A stretch of 64,000 nucleotides of DNA from Paraphotobacterium marinum (GCF_002216855.1 NZ_CP022355.1:1096695-1160694), one strand, 5' to 3'. Positions 1-11,221 are shown, counted from the stretch's first letter. Numbers and translations: made by a program. Notes: generated from the letters alone by a model not told the origin.

Positions 1-1149
1 AGAATTTATGCTTCAACAACGAATGCGCACATTAATACTGGTGATGGTGTAGGTATGTCCTTAAGAGCAGGAGTACCTGTTCAAGATATGGAAATGTGGC
101 AATTTCACCCAACGGGTATTGCAGGCGCAGGTGTATTAGTGACTGAAGGTTGTAGAGGTGAAGGTGGATATCTTTTAAATAAAGATGGTGAGCGATTTAT
201 GGAAAGGTATGCCCCGAACGCCAAGGATTTGGCTAGTAGAGACGTAGTTGCAAGGTCAATGATTTTAGAAATAAGAGAGGGACGTGGATGTGATGGACCT
301 TGGGGGCCTCATCTGAAACTGAAATTGGATCATCTTGGTAAGGAAGTATTGGATTCTCGTTTACCTGGTATTTCTGAATTGTCCAAGACATTTGCACATG
401 TTGATCCGGTTAAAGAACCAATTCCAGTTATACCAACGTGTCACTACATGATGGGAGGTATTCCTACTCAAGTATCAGGTCAGGCCATTGGAGTCGATGT
501 TAATGGAAATGATGTTAACGTAAATGGTTTGTTCGCCTGTGGCGAAATAGCTTGTGTTTCAGTGCATGGAGCAAATAGGCTAGGTGGCAACTCTTTACTT
601 GATTTAGTTGTTTTTGGAAGAGCCACAGGTCTTCATCTTGGCGAAGCTTTGGCTGCGCAAGTAGAATCAAGAAATGCGTCTGATTCGGATATTGAAGCTT
701 CCTTATCACGTTTAAATAGATGGAATGAGAGTAAAGATGGAGAAAATCCATATCAAATAAGGAAAGACTTGCAAACCTGTATGCAGAACAATTTTTCTGT
801 TTTTAGAGAAGGAAAAGCAATGATGGAGGGGCTAGCTGAACTCAATGAAATTAAAGAGAGATTAAAGTATGCTAGTTTAGATGATAAGTCCAGTGAATTT
901 AATACTCAACGTATTGAGTGTTTAGAATTGGATAATTTAATGGAAACTGCTTATGCAACTGCAGTATCAGCAAATTTTAGAACAGAAAGTCGTGGTGCCC
1001 ATTCTCGTTTTGATTACCCTGAAAGAGACGATGAAAACTGGTTAGTTCATTCCATATATGATCCTACTGAAGAATCAATGAAGACTAGAGAAGTGAATCA
1101 ATCTCCTGAAAAACGCGAAGCTTTTCCGCCCAAAGCAAGAACTTATTAG
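1..1149 (+). CDS. sdhA: Succinate dehydrogenase flavoprotein subunit, 5' truncated by window edge
   Basis: The reading frame is open from base 1 and encodes the last 382 residues of SdhA, which oxidises succinate to fumarate and passes electrons to SdhB in respiratory complex II. The roughly 200 N-terminal residues (FAD dinucleotide-binding part) lie outside the window; the first ATG in frame, at 55, is internal and not the true start. Visible active-site segments are FHPTG and VTEG, the catalytic arginine in SRDVVARSM, the histidine of CHYMMGG, and [11 protein letters not shown], the substrate/FAD region. The C terminus ends in PPKARTY, typical of the family. sdhB follows after 13 bases, so the two are co-transcribed. 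Confidence 0.97.
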   Translation, partial: RIYASTTNAHINTGDGVGMSLRAGVPVQDMEMWQFHPTGIAGAGVLVTEGCRGEGGYLLNKDGERFMERYAPNAKDLASRDVVARSMILEIREGRGCDGPWGPHLKLKLDHLGKEVLDSRLPGISELSKTFAHVDPVKEPIPVIPTCHYMMGGIPTQVSGQAIGVDVNGNDVNVNGLFACGEIACVSVHGANRLGGNSLLDLVVFGRATGLHLGEALAAQVESRNASDSDIEASLSRLNRWNESKDGENPYQIRKDLQTCMQNNFSVFREGKAMMEGLAELNEIKERLKYASLDDKSSEFNTQRIECLELDNLMETAYATAVSANFRTESRGAHSRFDYPERDDENWLVHSIYDPTEESMKTREVNQSPEKREAFPPKARTY

Positions 1150-1162
1150 AGGAAAATAGAAT

Positions 1163-1876
1163 ATGAATGTTAATTTTTCAATTTATAGATATGATCCAGA
1201 TAAAGATAACAAGCCTTATATGCAGGAGTATAGTTTAGATATAGCTGAAGGCTCTGATATGATGGTACTTGATGCTCTTATTCTTTTGAAAAGTCAAGAT
1301 CCAACTTTATCTTTTAGACGCTCATGTAGAGAGGGGGTCTGTGGTTCTGATGGGATGAATTTAAATGGAACTAATGGGCTTGCATGCATAACGCCAGTAT
1401 CTTCGTTATCTAAGAAAGGTAAAATAGTCATAAGACCATTACCAGGTTTACCTGTAGTACGTGATCTTGTAGTTGATATGGAGCAATTTTATAAAAATTA
1501 TGAAAGAATAAAACCATATTTAATTAATGATAGTAACAATGAAGAACCTAAAGAAAATATTCAAACTCCTGAAGAAAGAGCGCATCTAGATGGTTTATAT
1601 GAATGTATTATGTGTGCCTGTTGTTCTACATCTTGTCCTTCTTTTTGGTGGAATCCGGATAAATTTGTTGGACCAGCAGGTTTATTAGCGTCATATCGTT
1701 GGCTAATTGATAGCCGAGACACAGCTAAAAATGAAAGACTTCAAGAACTTGATGATGCTTTTAGTGTTTTTAGATGTCATGGAATTATGAACTGTGTAAA
1801 TGTTTGTCCAAAGGGTTTGAATCCAACCAAAGCAATTGGAAAAATAAAATCAATGTTATTAGAAAAATCACTTTAG
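1163..1876 (+). CDS. sdhB: Succinate dehydrogenase iron-sulfur subunit
   Basis: The 237-residue SdhB carries electrons from the SdhA flavin to the quinone site. All three cluster motifs are readable: the N-terminal [2Fe-2S] ligands in SCREGVCGSDG and the later GLAC, the [4Fe-4S] motif CIMCACCSTSCP, and the [3Fe-4S]/[4Fe-4S] motif CHGIMNCVNVCP. The length matches the family (238 in E. coli). The start is supported by a GAGGAAAA Shine-Dalgarno (SD) sequence upstream. It lies between sdhA and sucA in the usual gammaproteobacterial sdh-suc cluster. Confidence 0.97.
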   Translation: MNVNFSIYRYDPDKDNKPYMQEYSLDIAEGSDMMVLDALILLKSQDPTLSFRRSCREGVCGSDGMNLNGTNGLACITPVSSLSKKGKIVIRPLPGLPVVRDLVVDMEQFYKNYERIKPYLINDSNNEEPKENIQTPEERAHLDGLYECIMCACCSTSCPSFWWNPDKFVGPAGLLASYRWLIDSRDTAKNERLQELDDAFSVFRCHGIMNCVNVCPKGLNPTKAIGKIKSMLLEKSL

Positions 1877-1900
1877 ACCTCTAAATAAGAAGGATATTAT

Positions 1901-4711
1901 ATGCAAAATAATTCATTGAAAAAATGGATGGAGAGCTCTTATTTTTCAGGTAACAATGGGGCTTACATTGAAGAAATTTATGAAAGTTTTCTCAATGATC
2001 CTAATAATATTTCAGATGAATGGAAGCAAGTTTTTCAATCTCTTCCGCAAACTGAAATATCACAAGAAGTAAACCACTCTAAAATACGTGATTATTTCAG
2101 AAGTTTAGCAAAAGAAACAACAAACCCTTACAGTGTTGTTAAGGATCCAGATAAACAGGCAAAAGAAGTTAGAGTCCTTCAGCTTATTAATTCATTTAGA
2201 TTATATGGACACAAGGAAGCTAAACTTGATCCACTTAACCTTAAAGAAATAGACAAAGTACCAGAATTGAGTTTATATCATCACAATTTAGCTGATGCAT
2301 TGGATGAAAGCTTTGATGTGGGTTCTGTTCTGGGATTAAGTAAAGATAAATTAAAATTAAGAGATATATATTCGGCATTGAAGCAAATTTATTGTGAATC
2401 AATCGGTGCTGAATATATGCACATTAACAATATCGAAGAAAAAAAATGGATACAAAAAAATCTTGAACTGTCATTAGGTACATCTAATTTTACGCAAGAT
2501 GAAAAAATAAATTTTTTGTATGATTTAACTGCTGCAGAAGGAATGGAAAAATATTTAGGTGCTAAGTTTCCAGGTTCGAAAAGATTTTCTTTAGAAGGTG
2601 GTGATTCATTAATCCCTATGATCAAAGAAATTATTCGATTTAGCGGTACCAAGGGTGTGAAAGAAGTTGTAATTGGTATGGCTCATCGCGGTAGGCTTAA
2701 TATGTTAGTTAATGTTATAGGCAAAAAGACGCAAGACCTATTTGACGAGTTTAGTGGTAAGCATGGTGATACTTGGGGAACAGGTGATGTAAAATACCAC
2801 CAAGGCTTCTCTGCAGACTTTCATACACCCAGCGGAAATATTCATCTAGCATTGGCATTTAACCCATCGCACTTAGAAATTGTTAATCCTGTTGTAATGG
2901 GTTCTGCAAGAGCTAGGGAAGAGAGATATGGAGATCTTTTAGGTGAAAAAGTTCTTCCAATAACTATCCATGGAGATTCTGCTATTGCAGGCCAGGGTGT
3001 GGTTGCTGAAACGTTTAATATGTCTCAAACCAGAGGTTATAAAGTTGGTGGTACAATAAGAATTGTTGTCAATAATCAAGTCGGATTCACCACATCTAGA
3101 CCTGAAGATACACGCTCAACACCTTACTGTACAGATATTGCAAAAATGGTTCAGGCTCCTATTTTTCATGTTAACGCTGACGATCCTGAAGCGGTAGCAT
3201 TTGTTTCAAGGTTAGCGGTAAATTACCGAGATAAATTTAATCGTGATGTTGTTATTGATTTGGTTTGTTATCGAAGGCACGGGCATAATGAAAGTGATGA
3301 ACCCAGCGCAACACAGCCACTTATGTATAAAATCATAAAAAAACATGCCACAACTCGACAACTATACGCTGAAAAACTTCTTAAAAACAATACTATTGAA
3401 CAATTTGTTCCAACGTCTCTTGTAAACGAATACCGTGATTTATTGGATAAAGGTGAGTGTGTTGTTAAAGAATGGCGTCCAATGAATAATCAAAATTCGA
3501 ATTGGTCAAAATATCTTAGTCATGAGTGGGATGAGGAGTGGGAGAGTCATTTAGATATCAATGTATTAAAAGAACTTGCAAAAAAAGTGAATTCATACCC
3601 TGACTCAATAAAATTACATAATAGAGTTCTCAAACTTTATAACATTAGACAAAAAATGATAGAGGAGAACATGCCTCTAGATTGGGGGATGGCCGAGACA
3701 CTTGCTTATGCAACTCTTGTTAATGATCAATATCAAATTAGAATTACAGGCCAAGATTCTGGACGAGGCACGTTTTTTCATAGACATGCAGTTATTCATG
3801 ATCAAGATTCAAGTAAGGAATATATCCCATTACAGCACATTAGTGATAATCAAGGAAAGTTTTATATTTACGACTCAGTCCTATCTGAGGAAGCAGTTCT
3901 AGCATTTGAATATGGCTACGCAACAGCTGAGCCAAATGGATTAACTATTTGGGAAGCTCAGTTTGGCGATTTTGCTAATGGAGCTCAAGTAGTAATAGAT
4001 CAATTTATTAGTTCTGGTGAACAAAAATGGGGTCGTATGTGTGGTCTTACAATGTTATTGCCACATGGTTATGAAGGCCAAGGTCCAGAGCATTCCTCTG
4101 CAAGACTAGAAAGATTCTTACAACTGTGTGCTGAACAGAATATTCAGGTAGTTGTTCCATCAACACCAGCTCAAATTTATCATGTATTGAGAAGGCAGGT
4201 GATTAGAACTATGAGAAGACCATTAGTAATAATGTCACCAAAATCTTTATTGAGACATCCCCAGTGTATCTCATCTATTGATGAATTAGGGAATGGTTCT
4301 TTTGAGAGTGCAATTGGAGAGGTCGATGAAAAGATTTTAGCTGCAAATGTTGAAAAGATCATCTTGTGCTCAGGTAAAGTATATTATGACTTGATTGATA
4401 AGAGAGAGAAAACAAAAAACTATAAAGTCGCTATTATCAGAATTGAACAACTTTATCCATTTCCTTATAAGAAATTATTAGAGATTCTCCAAGAATATAA
4501 GCATGTTAATAGTTATGTGTGGTGTCAAGAAGAGCCTCAAAACCAAGGAGCTTGGTATTCTAGCCAACACAATTTTAGGTCAGTAATACCTGAAAAAGCA
4601 GAATTATCTTATGCTGGCCGTCCTGCGTCTGCATCACCGGCGGTTGGTTATCTCAGTGTCCATTTAAAGCAACAAGAAGCACTTATTGAAGATGCATTAA
4701 ATTTATCTTAA
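1901..4711 (+). CDS. sucA: 2-oxoglutarate dehydrogenase E1 component
   Basis: This 936-residue thiamine-diphosphate enzyme decarboxylates 2-oxoglutarate and transfers the succinyl group to the lipoyl arm of SucB. The sequence shows the N-terminal OGDH helix (SSYFSGNNGAYIEEIYESF), the MAHRGRLNMLVNV segment, the TPP/Mg motif around GDSAIAGQGVVAET, and the C-terminal transketolase-like part with GQDSGRGTFFHRH. The length is close to the 933 residues of E. coli. The SD AAGAAGG is well placed. It contains A8 and A7 runs near 2440-2460 that leave the frame intact, unlike several other genes in this window. Confidence 0.97.
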   Translation: MQNNSLKKWMESSYFSGNNGAYIEEIYESFLNDPNNISDEWKQVFQSLPQTEISQEVNHSKIRDYFRSLAKETTNPYSVVKDPDKQAKEVRVLQLINSFRLYGHKEAKLDPLNLKEIDKVPELSLYHHNLADALDESFDVGSVLGLSKDKLKLRDIYSALKQIYCESIGAEYMHINNIEEKKWIQKNLELSLGTSNFTQDEKINFLYDLTAAEGMEKYLGAKFPGSKRFSLEGGDSLIPMIKEIIRFSGTKGVKEVVIGMAHRGRLNMLVNVIGKKTQDLFDEFSGKHGDTWGTGDVKYHQGFSADFHTPSGNIHLALAFNPSHLEIVNPVVMGSARAREERYGDLLGEKVLPITIHGDSAIAGQGVVAETFNMSQTRGYKVGGTIRIVVNNQVGFTTSRPEDTRSTPYCTDIAKMVQAPIFHVNADDPEAVAFVSRLAVNYRDKFNRDVVIDLVCYRRHGHNESDEPSATQPLMYKIIKKHATTRQLYAEKLLKNNTIEQFVPTSLVNEYRDLLDKGECVVKEWRPMNNQNSNWSKYLSHEWDEEWESHLDINVLKELAKKVNSYPDSIKLHNRVLKLYNIRQKMIEENMPLDWGMAETLAYATLVNDQYQIRITGQDSGRGTFFHRHAVIHDQDSSKEYIPLQHISDNQGKFYIYDSVLSEEAVLAFEYGYATAEPNGLTIWEAQFGDFANGAQVVIDQFISSGEQKWGRMCGLTMLLPHGYEGQGPEHSSARLERFLQLCAEQNIQVVVPSTPAQIYHVLRRQVIRTMRRPLVIMSPKSLLRHPQCISSIDELGNGSFESAIGEVDEKILAANVEKIILCSGKVYYDLIDKREKTKNYKVAIIRIEQLYPFPYKKLLEILQEYKHVNSYVWCQEEPQNQGAWYSSQHNFRSVIPEKAELSYAGRPASASPAVGYLSVHLKQQEALIEDALNLS

Positions 4712-4743
4712 TTATTTAGTTTTTAAAAAAAGGAGTCATATAA

Positions 4744-5955
4744 ATGGCCTTAGAAATTTTGGTTCCCGATTTACCTGAATCAGTTGCTGATGCAACAGTA
4801 GCAACTTGGCATAAAAAAGTAGGTGACTTTGTAGAGAGAGACGAAGTTATTGTTGATATAGAAACAGATAAAGTGGTTTTGGAAGTACCTTCGCCTAACC
4901 AAGGAACAATTGAATCTATTGTTGAATCTGAAGGAAGTACTGTGCTAAGTAAGCAGCTCATAGCAATTATTAACACTGATGCGACTAACACCACAGCTTC
5001 TAAAGAAAATAGTTATGAAAGTGATATTAAAGATTCAAATACAGACTCTATTCAACCTTCTGATAAAACTGATGATAAGGGATTAAGTCCTTCTGTTAGA
5101 AGATTAATTGCTGAACACAATATCAATATAGATCAAGTTCAAGCAACTGGTGTAGGTGGCAGAATTTCTAGTGAAGATATTCACAATTATTTGAATAAAT
5201 CTCAAAATGAATCTAAAACAGAGACCGAGCAAACTTTTAAAGCAGCGACTGATTTTAGAAGTGAAAAAAGAGTACCTATGACACGTTTGAGAAAGCGTGT
5301 TGCAGAGAGGTTACTGGAAGCTAAAAATAGTACCGCTATGTTAACAACTTTTAATGAGGTTAACATGAAGCCAATTATGGAATTGAGAAAACAATATAAA
5401 GATATATTTGAAGAACGTCACGGAATTAGACTTGGTTTTATGTCATTTTATGTCAAAGCAGTTGTCGAGGCTCTCAAACGTTTCCCTGAAGTGAATGCTT
5501 CCATTGATGGAAATGATATTGTTTATCACAATTATTTTGATATTAGTATTGCTGTATCAACACCGAGAGGATTGGTAACACCTGTATTGAAAGATTGTGA
5601 TTTATTAAGTGTTTCTCAAATTGAAAAAAATATTAAAGAATTAGCACTAAAAGGGAGAGATGGTAAACTGACAGTAGAGGAGTTAACAGGTGGCAATTTC
5701 ACTATAACTAATGGTGGTGTATTTGGCTCGTTGATGTCTACTCCTATTATTAATCCTCCTCAAGCTGCTATATTAGGTATGCATAAAATTCAAGATAGGC
5801 CTATGGCAATTGATGGTGAAGTAGTCATTTTGCCAATGATGTATCTTGCTTTATCCTATGATCACAGACTTATTGATGGTAAAGAATCTGTTGGTTTTTT
5901 ATTAACAATTAAAGAGTTACTAGAAGATCCAAGACGTTTATTATTAGATGTTTAA
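4744..5955 (+). CDS. sucB: Dihydrolipoyllysine succinyltransferase (2-oxoglutarate dehydrogenase E2)
   Basis: E2 core of the 2-oxoglutarate dehydrogenase complex, 403 residues. It holds one N-terminal lipoyl domain (about residues 1-80) with the lipoylated lysine in ETDKVVLEV, then a Ser/Thr/Asp-rich linker, a peripheral E3-binding domain (about 115-150, [13 protein letters not shown]) and the catalytic acyltransferase domain ending in SYDHRLIDG, which carries the active-site His and Asp. An AAAAGGAG ribosome site precedes the ATG. No lpd (E3) gene follows, so E3 must be encoded elsewhere. Between sucA and sucC, as in E. coli. Confidence 0.97.
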   Translation: MALEILVPDLPESVADATVATWHKKVGDFVERDEVIVDIETDKVVLEVPSPNQGTIESIVESEGSTVLSKQLIAIINTDATNTTASKENSYESDIKDSNTDSIQPSDKTDDKGLSPSVRRLIAEHNINIDQVQATGVGGRISSEDIHNYLNKSQNESKTETEQTFKAATDFRSEKRVPMTRLRKRVAERLLEAKNSTAMLTTFNEVNMKPIMELRKQYKDIFEERHGIRLGFMSFYVKAVVEALKRFPEVNASIDGNDIVYHNYFDISIAVSTPRGLVTPVLKDCDLLSVSQIEKNIKELALKGRDGKLTVEELTGGNFTITNGGVFGSLMSTPIINPPQAAILGMHKIQDRPMAIDGEVVILPMMYLALSYDHRLIDGKESVGFLLTIKELLEDPRRLLLDV

Positions 5956-5984
5956 TTTAAAATAAATTTATACAGGAATAAAAT

Positions 5985-7148
5985 ATGAATTTACATGAAT
6001 ATCAAGCAAAGCAATTATTTCAAAAATTTAATTTGCCCATTCCAGAAAATTTTGCTTGTAGTACAGCACAAGAGGCATATGAAGCCTCTGGAAAAATAGA
6101 TGGAAATATGTGGGTTGTTAAATGTCAAGTTCATGCAGGTGGAAGAGGGAAATCTGGTGGAGTTAAACTTTGTAAAACTAGAGAAGAAGTAAAAGATTTT
6201 GCGCAGCATTGGCTTGGAAAAAATCTTGTTACTTATCAAACTGATGAGAAAGGTCAACCAGTATCCAAAATTTTAGTTGAATCAGCTTCTGAAATCGCAC
6301 AGGAATTATATTTAGGTGCAGTGATCGATCGTAGCTCTCAAAGAATAGTTTTTATGGCTTCGACTGAAGGTGGTGTTGATATAGAAAAAGTGGCAGAAGA
6401 AACACCAGAATTAATTTATAAAGAAGCTATTGATCCGCTTGTTGGTCCACAACCATATCAGGGGCGTGCTCTTGCTTTTAAATTAGGTTTGGATGGAAAA
6501 CAAATCAAACAGTTTGTTAATATCTTCATGGGTTTAGGCAAAATGTTTTCTGAATATGATTTTGCATTGTTAGAAATTAATCCACTTATCCTAACAAAAT
6601 CTGGAGATTTAATGTGCTTAGATGGAAAGATAAATATTGATAGTAATGCTCTATATCGTCAACCCTTGATGAAGGAAATGAGAGATTTGACTCAAGAGGA
6701 TGAAAGAGAAGCGCACGCAAGCCAATGGGAGTTGAATTATGTTGCCTTAGATGGTGATATTGGTTGTATGGTTAATGGAGCAGGGCTGGCAATGGGTACC
6801 ATGGATATTGTTAATCTTCATGGCGGTAAGCCTGCAAATTTTCTTGATGTTGGCGGTGGTGCAACAAAAGAAAGAGTTACAGAAGCATTTAAAATTATTT
6901 TGTCGGATGAAAATGTTAAAGCTGTCTTAGTTAATATTTTTGGAGGCATAGTCAGATGTGACTTGATTGCAGATGGCATTATTGGCGCTATTAAAGAAGT
7001 TGGAGTAAAAGTTCCTGTTATTGTTAGATTGGAAGGGAATAATGCTGATTTAGGTTCTAAAAAGCTTGCTGAAAGTAATTTAAATATTATTGCAGCAGAT
7101 TCTTTAACAAATGCAGCGGTCAATGCTGTGAAAGCAGCGAGGATTTAA
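5985..7148 (+). CDS. sucC: Succinyl-CoA synthetase beta subunit (ADP-forming)
   Basis: The 387-residue beta subunit binds nucleotide and, with SucD, converts succinyl-CoA to succinate with substrate-level phosphorylation. It starts with [12 protein letters not shown] and has the ATP-grasp region with [23 protein letters not shown] as Mg/nucleotide ligand, and the C-terminal flavodoxin-like domain with [11 protein letters not shown] and [10 protein letters not shown]. The length equals the family norm (388). It precedes sucD by 3 bases, a translationally coupled pair. Confidence 0.97.
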   Translation: MNLHEYQAKQLFQKFNLPIPENFACSTAQEAYEASGKIDGNMWVVKCQVHAGGRGKSGGVKLCKTREEVKDFAQHWLGKNLVTYQTDEKGQPVSKILVESASEIAQELYLGAVIDRSSQRIVFMASTEGGVDIEKVAEETPELIYKEAIDPLVGPQPYQGRALAFKLGLDGKQIKQFVNIFMGLGKMFSEYDFALLEINPLILTKSGDLMCLDGKINIDSNALYRQPLMKEMRDLTQEDEREAHASQWELNYVALDGDIGCMVNGAGLAMGTMDIVNLHGGKPANFLDVGGGATKERVTEAFKIILSDENVKAVLVNIFGGIVRCDLIADGIIGAIKEVGVKVPVIVRLEGNNADLGSKKLAESNLNIIAADSLTNAAVNAVKAARI

Positions 7149-7151
7149 AAT

Positions 7152-8012
7152 ATGTCAATTCTAATTGATAAAAACACAAAAGTTATATGTCAAGGTTTTA
7201 CGGGTGGGCAAGGTACATTCCATTCTGAGCAAGCTATTGCTTATGGTACAAAAATGGTTGGTGGCGTATCTCCTGGTAAAGGTGGCTCATCACATTTAGG
7301 TTTACCTGTTTTTAACACCGTTAAAGAAGCAGTTGATAGTACGCAAGCTACAGCGTCTGTAATATATGTTCCTGCACCATTTTGCAAAGATGCTATTTTA
7401 GAAGCAATAGATGCTGGTATCAAATTAATTGTTACAATCACCGAAGGTATCCCAACTTTAGATATGTTAGAAATAAAGGTTAAATTAGATGAGTCTAAAG
7501 TGAGAATGATTGGACCTAATTGTCCTGGAATTATTACGCCTGGTGAATGTAAGATTGGAATTATGCCTGGTCATATTCATTTACCTGGAGAAGTAGGTAT
7601 TGTTTCTCGTTCAGGTACTCTTACTTATGAAGCCGTAAAACAAACTACCGATGAAGGTCTTGGACAGTCCACATGTGTAGGTATTGGGGGAGATCCAATA
7701 CCAGGATCAAACTTTATTGATATTCTTGAAATGTTTGAGAAGGACCCTAAAACCAAATCTATAGTGATGATTGGCGAAATTGGTGGAACAAGTGAAGAAG
7801 AAGCTGCCGAATATATTAAAGATAATGTAACAAAACCAGTTGTTGCATATATAGCTGGAGTTACAGCTCCTCCCGGTAAAAGAATGGGACATGCAGGAGC
7901 TATTATATCTGGTGGTAAAGGAACTGCTGAAGATAAATTCAATGCATTAGAAAGTGCTGGAGTTACAATTGTAAAAAGTTTGGCTGAAATTGGTTCTGCA
8001 CTAAAATCCTAA
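7152..8012 (+). CDS. sucD: Succinyl-CoA synthetase alpha subunit
   Basis: The 286-residue alpha subunit binds CoA and carries the transient phosphohistidine. Visible are the N-terminal CoA-binding Rossmann segment ([15 protein letters not shown]), the NCPGIITP loop, SRSGTLTYE, and the C-terminal [10 protein letters not shown] that contains the phosphorylated histidine. It is last in the sdhAB-sucABCD series. A hairpin 29 bases after the stop probably marks the 3' end of this transcript. Confidence 0.97.
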   Translation: MSILIDKNTKVICQGFTGGQGTFHSEQAIAYGTKMVGGVSPGKGGSSHLGLPVFNTVKEAVDSTQATASVIYVPAPFCKDAILEAIDAGIKLIVTITEGIPTLDMLEIKVKLDESKVRMIGPNCPGIITPGECKIGIMPGHIHLPGEVGIVSRSGTLTYEAVKQTTDEGLGQSTCVGIGGDPIPGSNFIDILEMFEKDPKTKSIVMIGEIGGTSEEEAAEYIKDNVTKPVVAYIAGVTAPPGKRMGHAGAIISGGKGTAEDKFNALESAGVTIVKSLAEIGSALKS

Positions 8013-8036
8013 TGTTTTTTAAATTAACATTGACTT

Positions 8037-8060
8037 AAAAAAGGCAGAGAGATCTGCCTT
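8037..8060 (-). terminator. Hairpin downstream of sucD; U-tract polarity points to the minus strand
   Basis: An 8-bp perfect stem, AAGGCAGA (8041-8048) and TCTGCCTT (8053-8060), closes a GAGA tetraloop. The A6 run (8037-8042) lies on the 5' side in plus-strand terms, so a U-tract is made only by minus-strand transcription. On the plus strand it could instead be a 3'-end stabilising hairpin for the suc mRNA. No minus-strand gene nearby needs a terminator. Confidence 0.35.
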
Positions 8061-8196
8061 AATCAAATCTATCCATAAGATTTTTCAATAAGTATTTTCT
8101 TTATATTTTGATTTACTTAACTAAATTTCAATTCTTACCTTGCAAATATAGCTCTTGTTTTAATACTTAAAATTATTATCTAAATAAATTTAATTT

Positions 8197-9456
8197 ATGT
8201 TAAACAAATATAAAGTTTTCTTATTTACATTAGGTTTTTTTTTAATATTAATCTTATTAATACATTTAAAATATGAGAGTGAAAAATTTCCAAAAAAACA
8301 AATTACAGAAATAAAACTTCAAATTGATAAAAATAAGAGTTTTGACAACATAGAACAATTGGATAATTTAGAAAACTTATCAAATGACTTTGATGGTCAG
8401 GCTAATGAATATATTACGTATACTTTAAATGCGGGCGATAGCTTACAAAAAGTTTTTATGAAATTTGGTTTACCCATACGAGATTTAAATCTAATTAAAG
8501 ATAAGTTACCAGTTAATAAAAAAATTTATCCAGGACAATTAATTGAATGGAAACAGTCTTCCCAAAACTCAAAAATTATTGAATTTAATATTTATCATAA
8601 TCAGTCTGAAATAGATAATTTTGAGTGGAAAAATAATTATTATCAATATCGAAAAATTGTGAAAAGGGGGGTTAAAGTTGATAGGTATGTTAAAGGTTAT
8701 ATTGAAAACAACTTTTACCAATCTGCTATAAAAACAGGCCTAAATGCAACACAAATTCATGAAATAGGTCAGGCTCTTTCTCATAAAATAAATTTAAGTA
8801 AAGATGTTAAGAAAAATGATCAATTTATAGTATTAATGGAAGAGGAGATTTTAAAAAAAAATATCATTTCTTCGAGAGTAAAAGCTGTATTATATGAGCA
8901 AAATAATACCAAAATATTTGCTTTTAAATATAACAATCAATTTTACAATGAAAAAGGTTTTAGAAACCTTGCTAAATTTTTACCATACCCAACAAAAAAA
9001 TTATATAGGATTTCTTCTCATTTTAATCCCAGAAGACTTCATCCTGTAACTAAACGCATTACACCTCATAGAGGAATTGATTATGCCATGCCAACTGGTA
9101 CAAGAATACATAGTGTTGGACATGGAATAGTTATTGCGTCCCATAAAAATCGATATAGCGGGAATATAATTTCTATAAAGCATACTGGTGGGTATATCAC
9201 TAAATATTTACATTTACACAAAAGAATTGTAAAAAAAGGACAGCGTGTTAAAAAGGGACAATTAATTGGACTGTCAGGAAATACTGGAATATCAACAGGA
9301 CCACATTTGCATTTTGAAATTTTAAAACACAATAAACATTTAGATCCGTATAGAGTTAGTAAAATGATTAAACAACAAGTTCAGAATAGGAAAAAGTTTT
9401 ATGCTCAAACATCACCAATTAAACAAAAATTAATTGGTGAGTTGGAAAGTGGTTAA
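8197..9456 (+). CDS. M23 family peptidoglycan DD-endopeptidase, membrane anchored (MepM-like)
   Basis: A 419-residue protein with an uncleaved-looking N-terminal membrane segment (about residues 7-24) and a periplasmic body. Residues about 60-130 look like a LysM/OapA-type region (LNAGDSLQKVFMKFGL). The C-terminal half is a LytM/M23 zinc peptidase: H291 and D295 in HRGIDY, and H370 and H372 in PHLHFE, are the metal and catalytic residues, so it should be active. The architecture resembles E. coli MepM (YebA), which cleaves D-Ala-mDAP cross-links during wall growth. No good ribosome site is visible before the ATG. It stands alone between sucD and the convergent argS. Confidence 0.88.
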   Translation: MLNKYKVFLFTLGFFLILILLIHLKYESEKFPKKQITEIKLQIDKNKSFDNIEQLDNLENLSNDFDGQANEYITYTLNAGDSLQKVFMKFGLPIRDLNLIKDKLPVNKKIYPGQLIEWKQSSQNSKIIEFNIYHNQSEIDNFEWKNNYYQYRKIVKRGVKVDRYVKGYIENNFYQSAIKTGLNATQIHEIGQALSHKINLSKDVKKNDQFIVLMEEEILKKNIISSRVKAVLYEQNNTKIFAFKYNNQFYNEKGFRNLAKFLPYPTKKLYRISSHFNPRRLHPVTKRITPHRGIDYAMPTGTRIHSVGHGIVIASHKNRYSGNIISIKHTGGYITKYLHLHKRIVKKGQRVKKGQLIGLSGNTGISTGPHLHFEILKHNKHLDPYRVSKMIKQQVQNRKKFYAQTSPIKQKLIGELESG

Positions 9457-9460
9457 TGAA

Positions 9461-11221
9461 TTACATTTTGTTTAAGGATTCTATACCTAAAAGCTCTAAA
9501 CTGGTTTTCATAACAATTGAGACGATTTGAACTAACAAAAGTCGGCTATTTTTAATTTCTTCACTCTCTTGTAGAATTGGATTAGATTCGTAGAAAGATG
9601 AGAATAATCCAGATAAATTAAATAAATAACTACAAAGAATATGAGGAGTTCCATCTTTAGCAACAGTTTTAACTACGTCCTCAAACTGAGCAACTTGAAG
9701 AGCAATTTGTTTTTCAATGTTATTTGTAATGATAAACTTATACTTTTGTTCTAGTGAGTTGTTAAGGTTTGATTTAGATAAAATCGATTGAATTCTTGTA
9801 TATGCGTAAAGTAAATACGGTGCTGTATTTCCTGTAAATGAAAGCATATTATCAAAGTTAAAAATATAATCTGTTGTTCGACTTTTCGAAAGCTCAGCAT
9901 ATTTTATTGAAGCACCTCCGATTAACTTAGCCATTTGAGTTATTTCAGCGTCACTTAATGTAGGATTTTTTTCTTTTATAAGTTTATAAGCTCTTGATTC
10001 AGATTCATCAATTAATGAAAGAAGTTTAACAGTTTTTCCACTTCTAGTTTTAAATGGTTTACCATCATCACCTAAAACCATTCCGTTTTGAATATGTTCT
10101 AGGGAAACATCTTCTGAAATATAATTTGCTTTTTTTGAGATAGCCCAAATTTGTTGTAAATGTTGGTTTTGTCTAGCATCAATACAATAAAGGATACGAT
10201 CTGCTTTCAATGTTTCATATCTATACTTTAGGCATGCAATGTCAGTTGTTGTATACAAGTAAGCTCCGTCTTTTTTTTGTATGATAACTCCCATAGGATT
10301 TCCATCTCTATTTTTGAACTCTTCAAGAAATACAACAGTGGCACCTTGGTCCTTAGTAGCTATATTTTTTGATAAAAGATCATTTACAATTCCTGGTAAC
10401 ATATGATTGTAAAATGATTCACCCATGATATTTTCTTGACTAAGAGAAATATTTAATCGGTTATATAAAGTTTGATTTTGAGACATTGTGATGTCAATAA
10501 GTTTTTTCCATTGTGAAATTATTTTTTTATTTCCATTATGAAGTTCAGATACGTACTTACGAGCTTTATTTGCAAACTCTTCATTTTCTTTAAATTTTTT
10601 TTGGGCCTCTTTATAAAACATATCAAGATCTGATAGCTGCTGATGGTTTTTTGCGTTACTTTCAATGTCTTCTAAATGCGCAATTAACATCCCAAATGGA
10701 GTGCCCCAATCACCTATATGATTTGCTCGAATAACATTATGCCCAAGATAATCAAGAACTTTCACTAAGCAATCACCAATTATAGTTGTTCTCAAATGAC
10801 CAACGTGCATTTCTTTAGCAATGTTAGGCGCGGAGTAATCAACAACAATTGTTTGCTTTTTCTGATCCGTCATCTTAATAGTATTTTCCTGAACTAAAGA
10901 AGAAATGTGCGAGCTTAGCCATTCATTTTTTAAAAAGATATTTAAAAATCCTGGACCAGCAATTTCAACTTTTTCCGCTATATTATCTAAGTCTAAATGG
11001 GTAAGAACGTTTGTGGCTAATTCACGAGGGTTAATTTTATGACGTTTAGCAATTCCCATAAGACCATTAACTTGATAATCGCCAAATTGAGGTTTGGTTG
11101 AAGCTCTAACTGCAGGATTAAACTCTTCCTGAATACCGGCTTGATGAATTGCGCTTGTGACTTTTTCATTTAAGATTGATTGAATGCTCACATTAAACTC
11201 CACTGCATTTATCTGAAGCAA
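9461..11221 (-). CDS. argS: Arginyl-tRNA synthetase
   Basis: A 586-residue class Ia aminoacyl-tRNA synthetase that charges tRNA-Arg. The N-terminal additional domain (about 1-110) precedes the catalytic domain with the HIGH-equivalent HVGH in KEMHVGHLRTT. The C-terminal anticodon-binding domain carries the family segment NTAPYLLYAYTRIQ. The length is close to the 577 of E. coli. It is convergent with the M23 peptidase gene (stops 4 bases apart) and divergent from the helicase gene across about 90 bases of AT-rich DNA. Confidence 0.97.
   Translation of the reverse strand: MLQINAVEFNVSIQSILNEKVTSAIHQAGIQEEFNPAVRASTKPQFGDYQVNGLMGIAKRHKINPRELATNVLTHLDLDNIAEKVEIAGPGFLNIFLKNEWLSSHISSLVQENTIKMTDQKKQTIVVDYSAPNIAKEMHVGHLRTTIIGDCLVKVLDYLGHNVIRANHIGDWGTPFGMLIAHLEDIESNAKNHQQLSDLDMFYKEAQKKFKENEEFANKARKYVSELHNGNKKIISQWKKLIDITMSQNQTLYNRLNISLSQENIMGESFYNHMLPGIVNDLLSKNIATKDQGATVVFLEEFKNRDGNPMGVIIQKKDGAYLYTTTDIACLKYRYETLKADRILYCIDARQNQHLQQIWAISKKANYISEDVSLEHIQNGMVLGDDGKPFKTRSGKTVKLLSLIDESESRAYKLIKEKNPTLSDAEITQMAKLIGGASIKYAELSKSRTTDYIFNFDNMLSFTGNTAPYLLYAYTRIQSILSKSNLNNSLEQKYKFIITNNIEKQIALQVAQFEDVVKTVAKDGTPHILCSYLFNLSGLFSSFYESNPILQESEEIKNSRLLLVQIVSIVMKTSLELLGIESLNKM

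Noticed and set aside
4180-7942. Antisense open frames in the suc genes (for example 6818-7123, 7241-7441 and 7625-7942 on the minus strand)
   Set aside because: They lie wholly inside clear sucA, sucC and sucD genes, have no recognisable family and no ribosome site; they arise from codon bias on the opposite strand.
8013-8196. Small ORF or RNA in the gap after sucD
   Set aside because: Only the hairpin at 8037-8060 is supported; the remainder is AT-rich with no start, ribosome site or fold I can justify.
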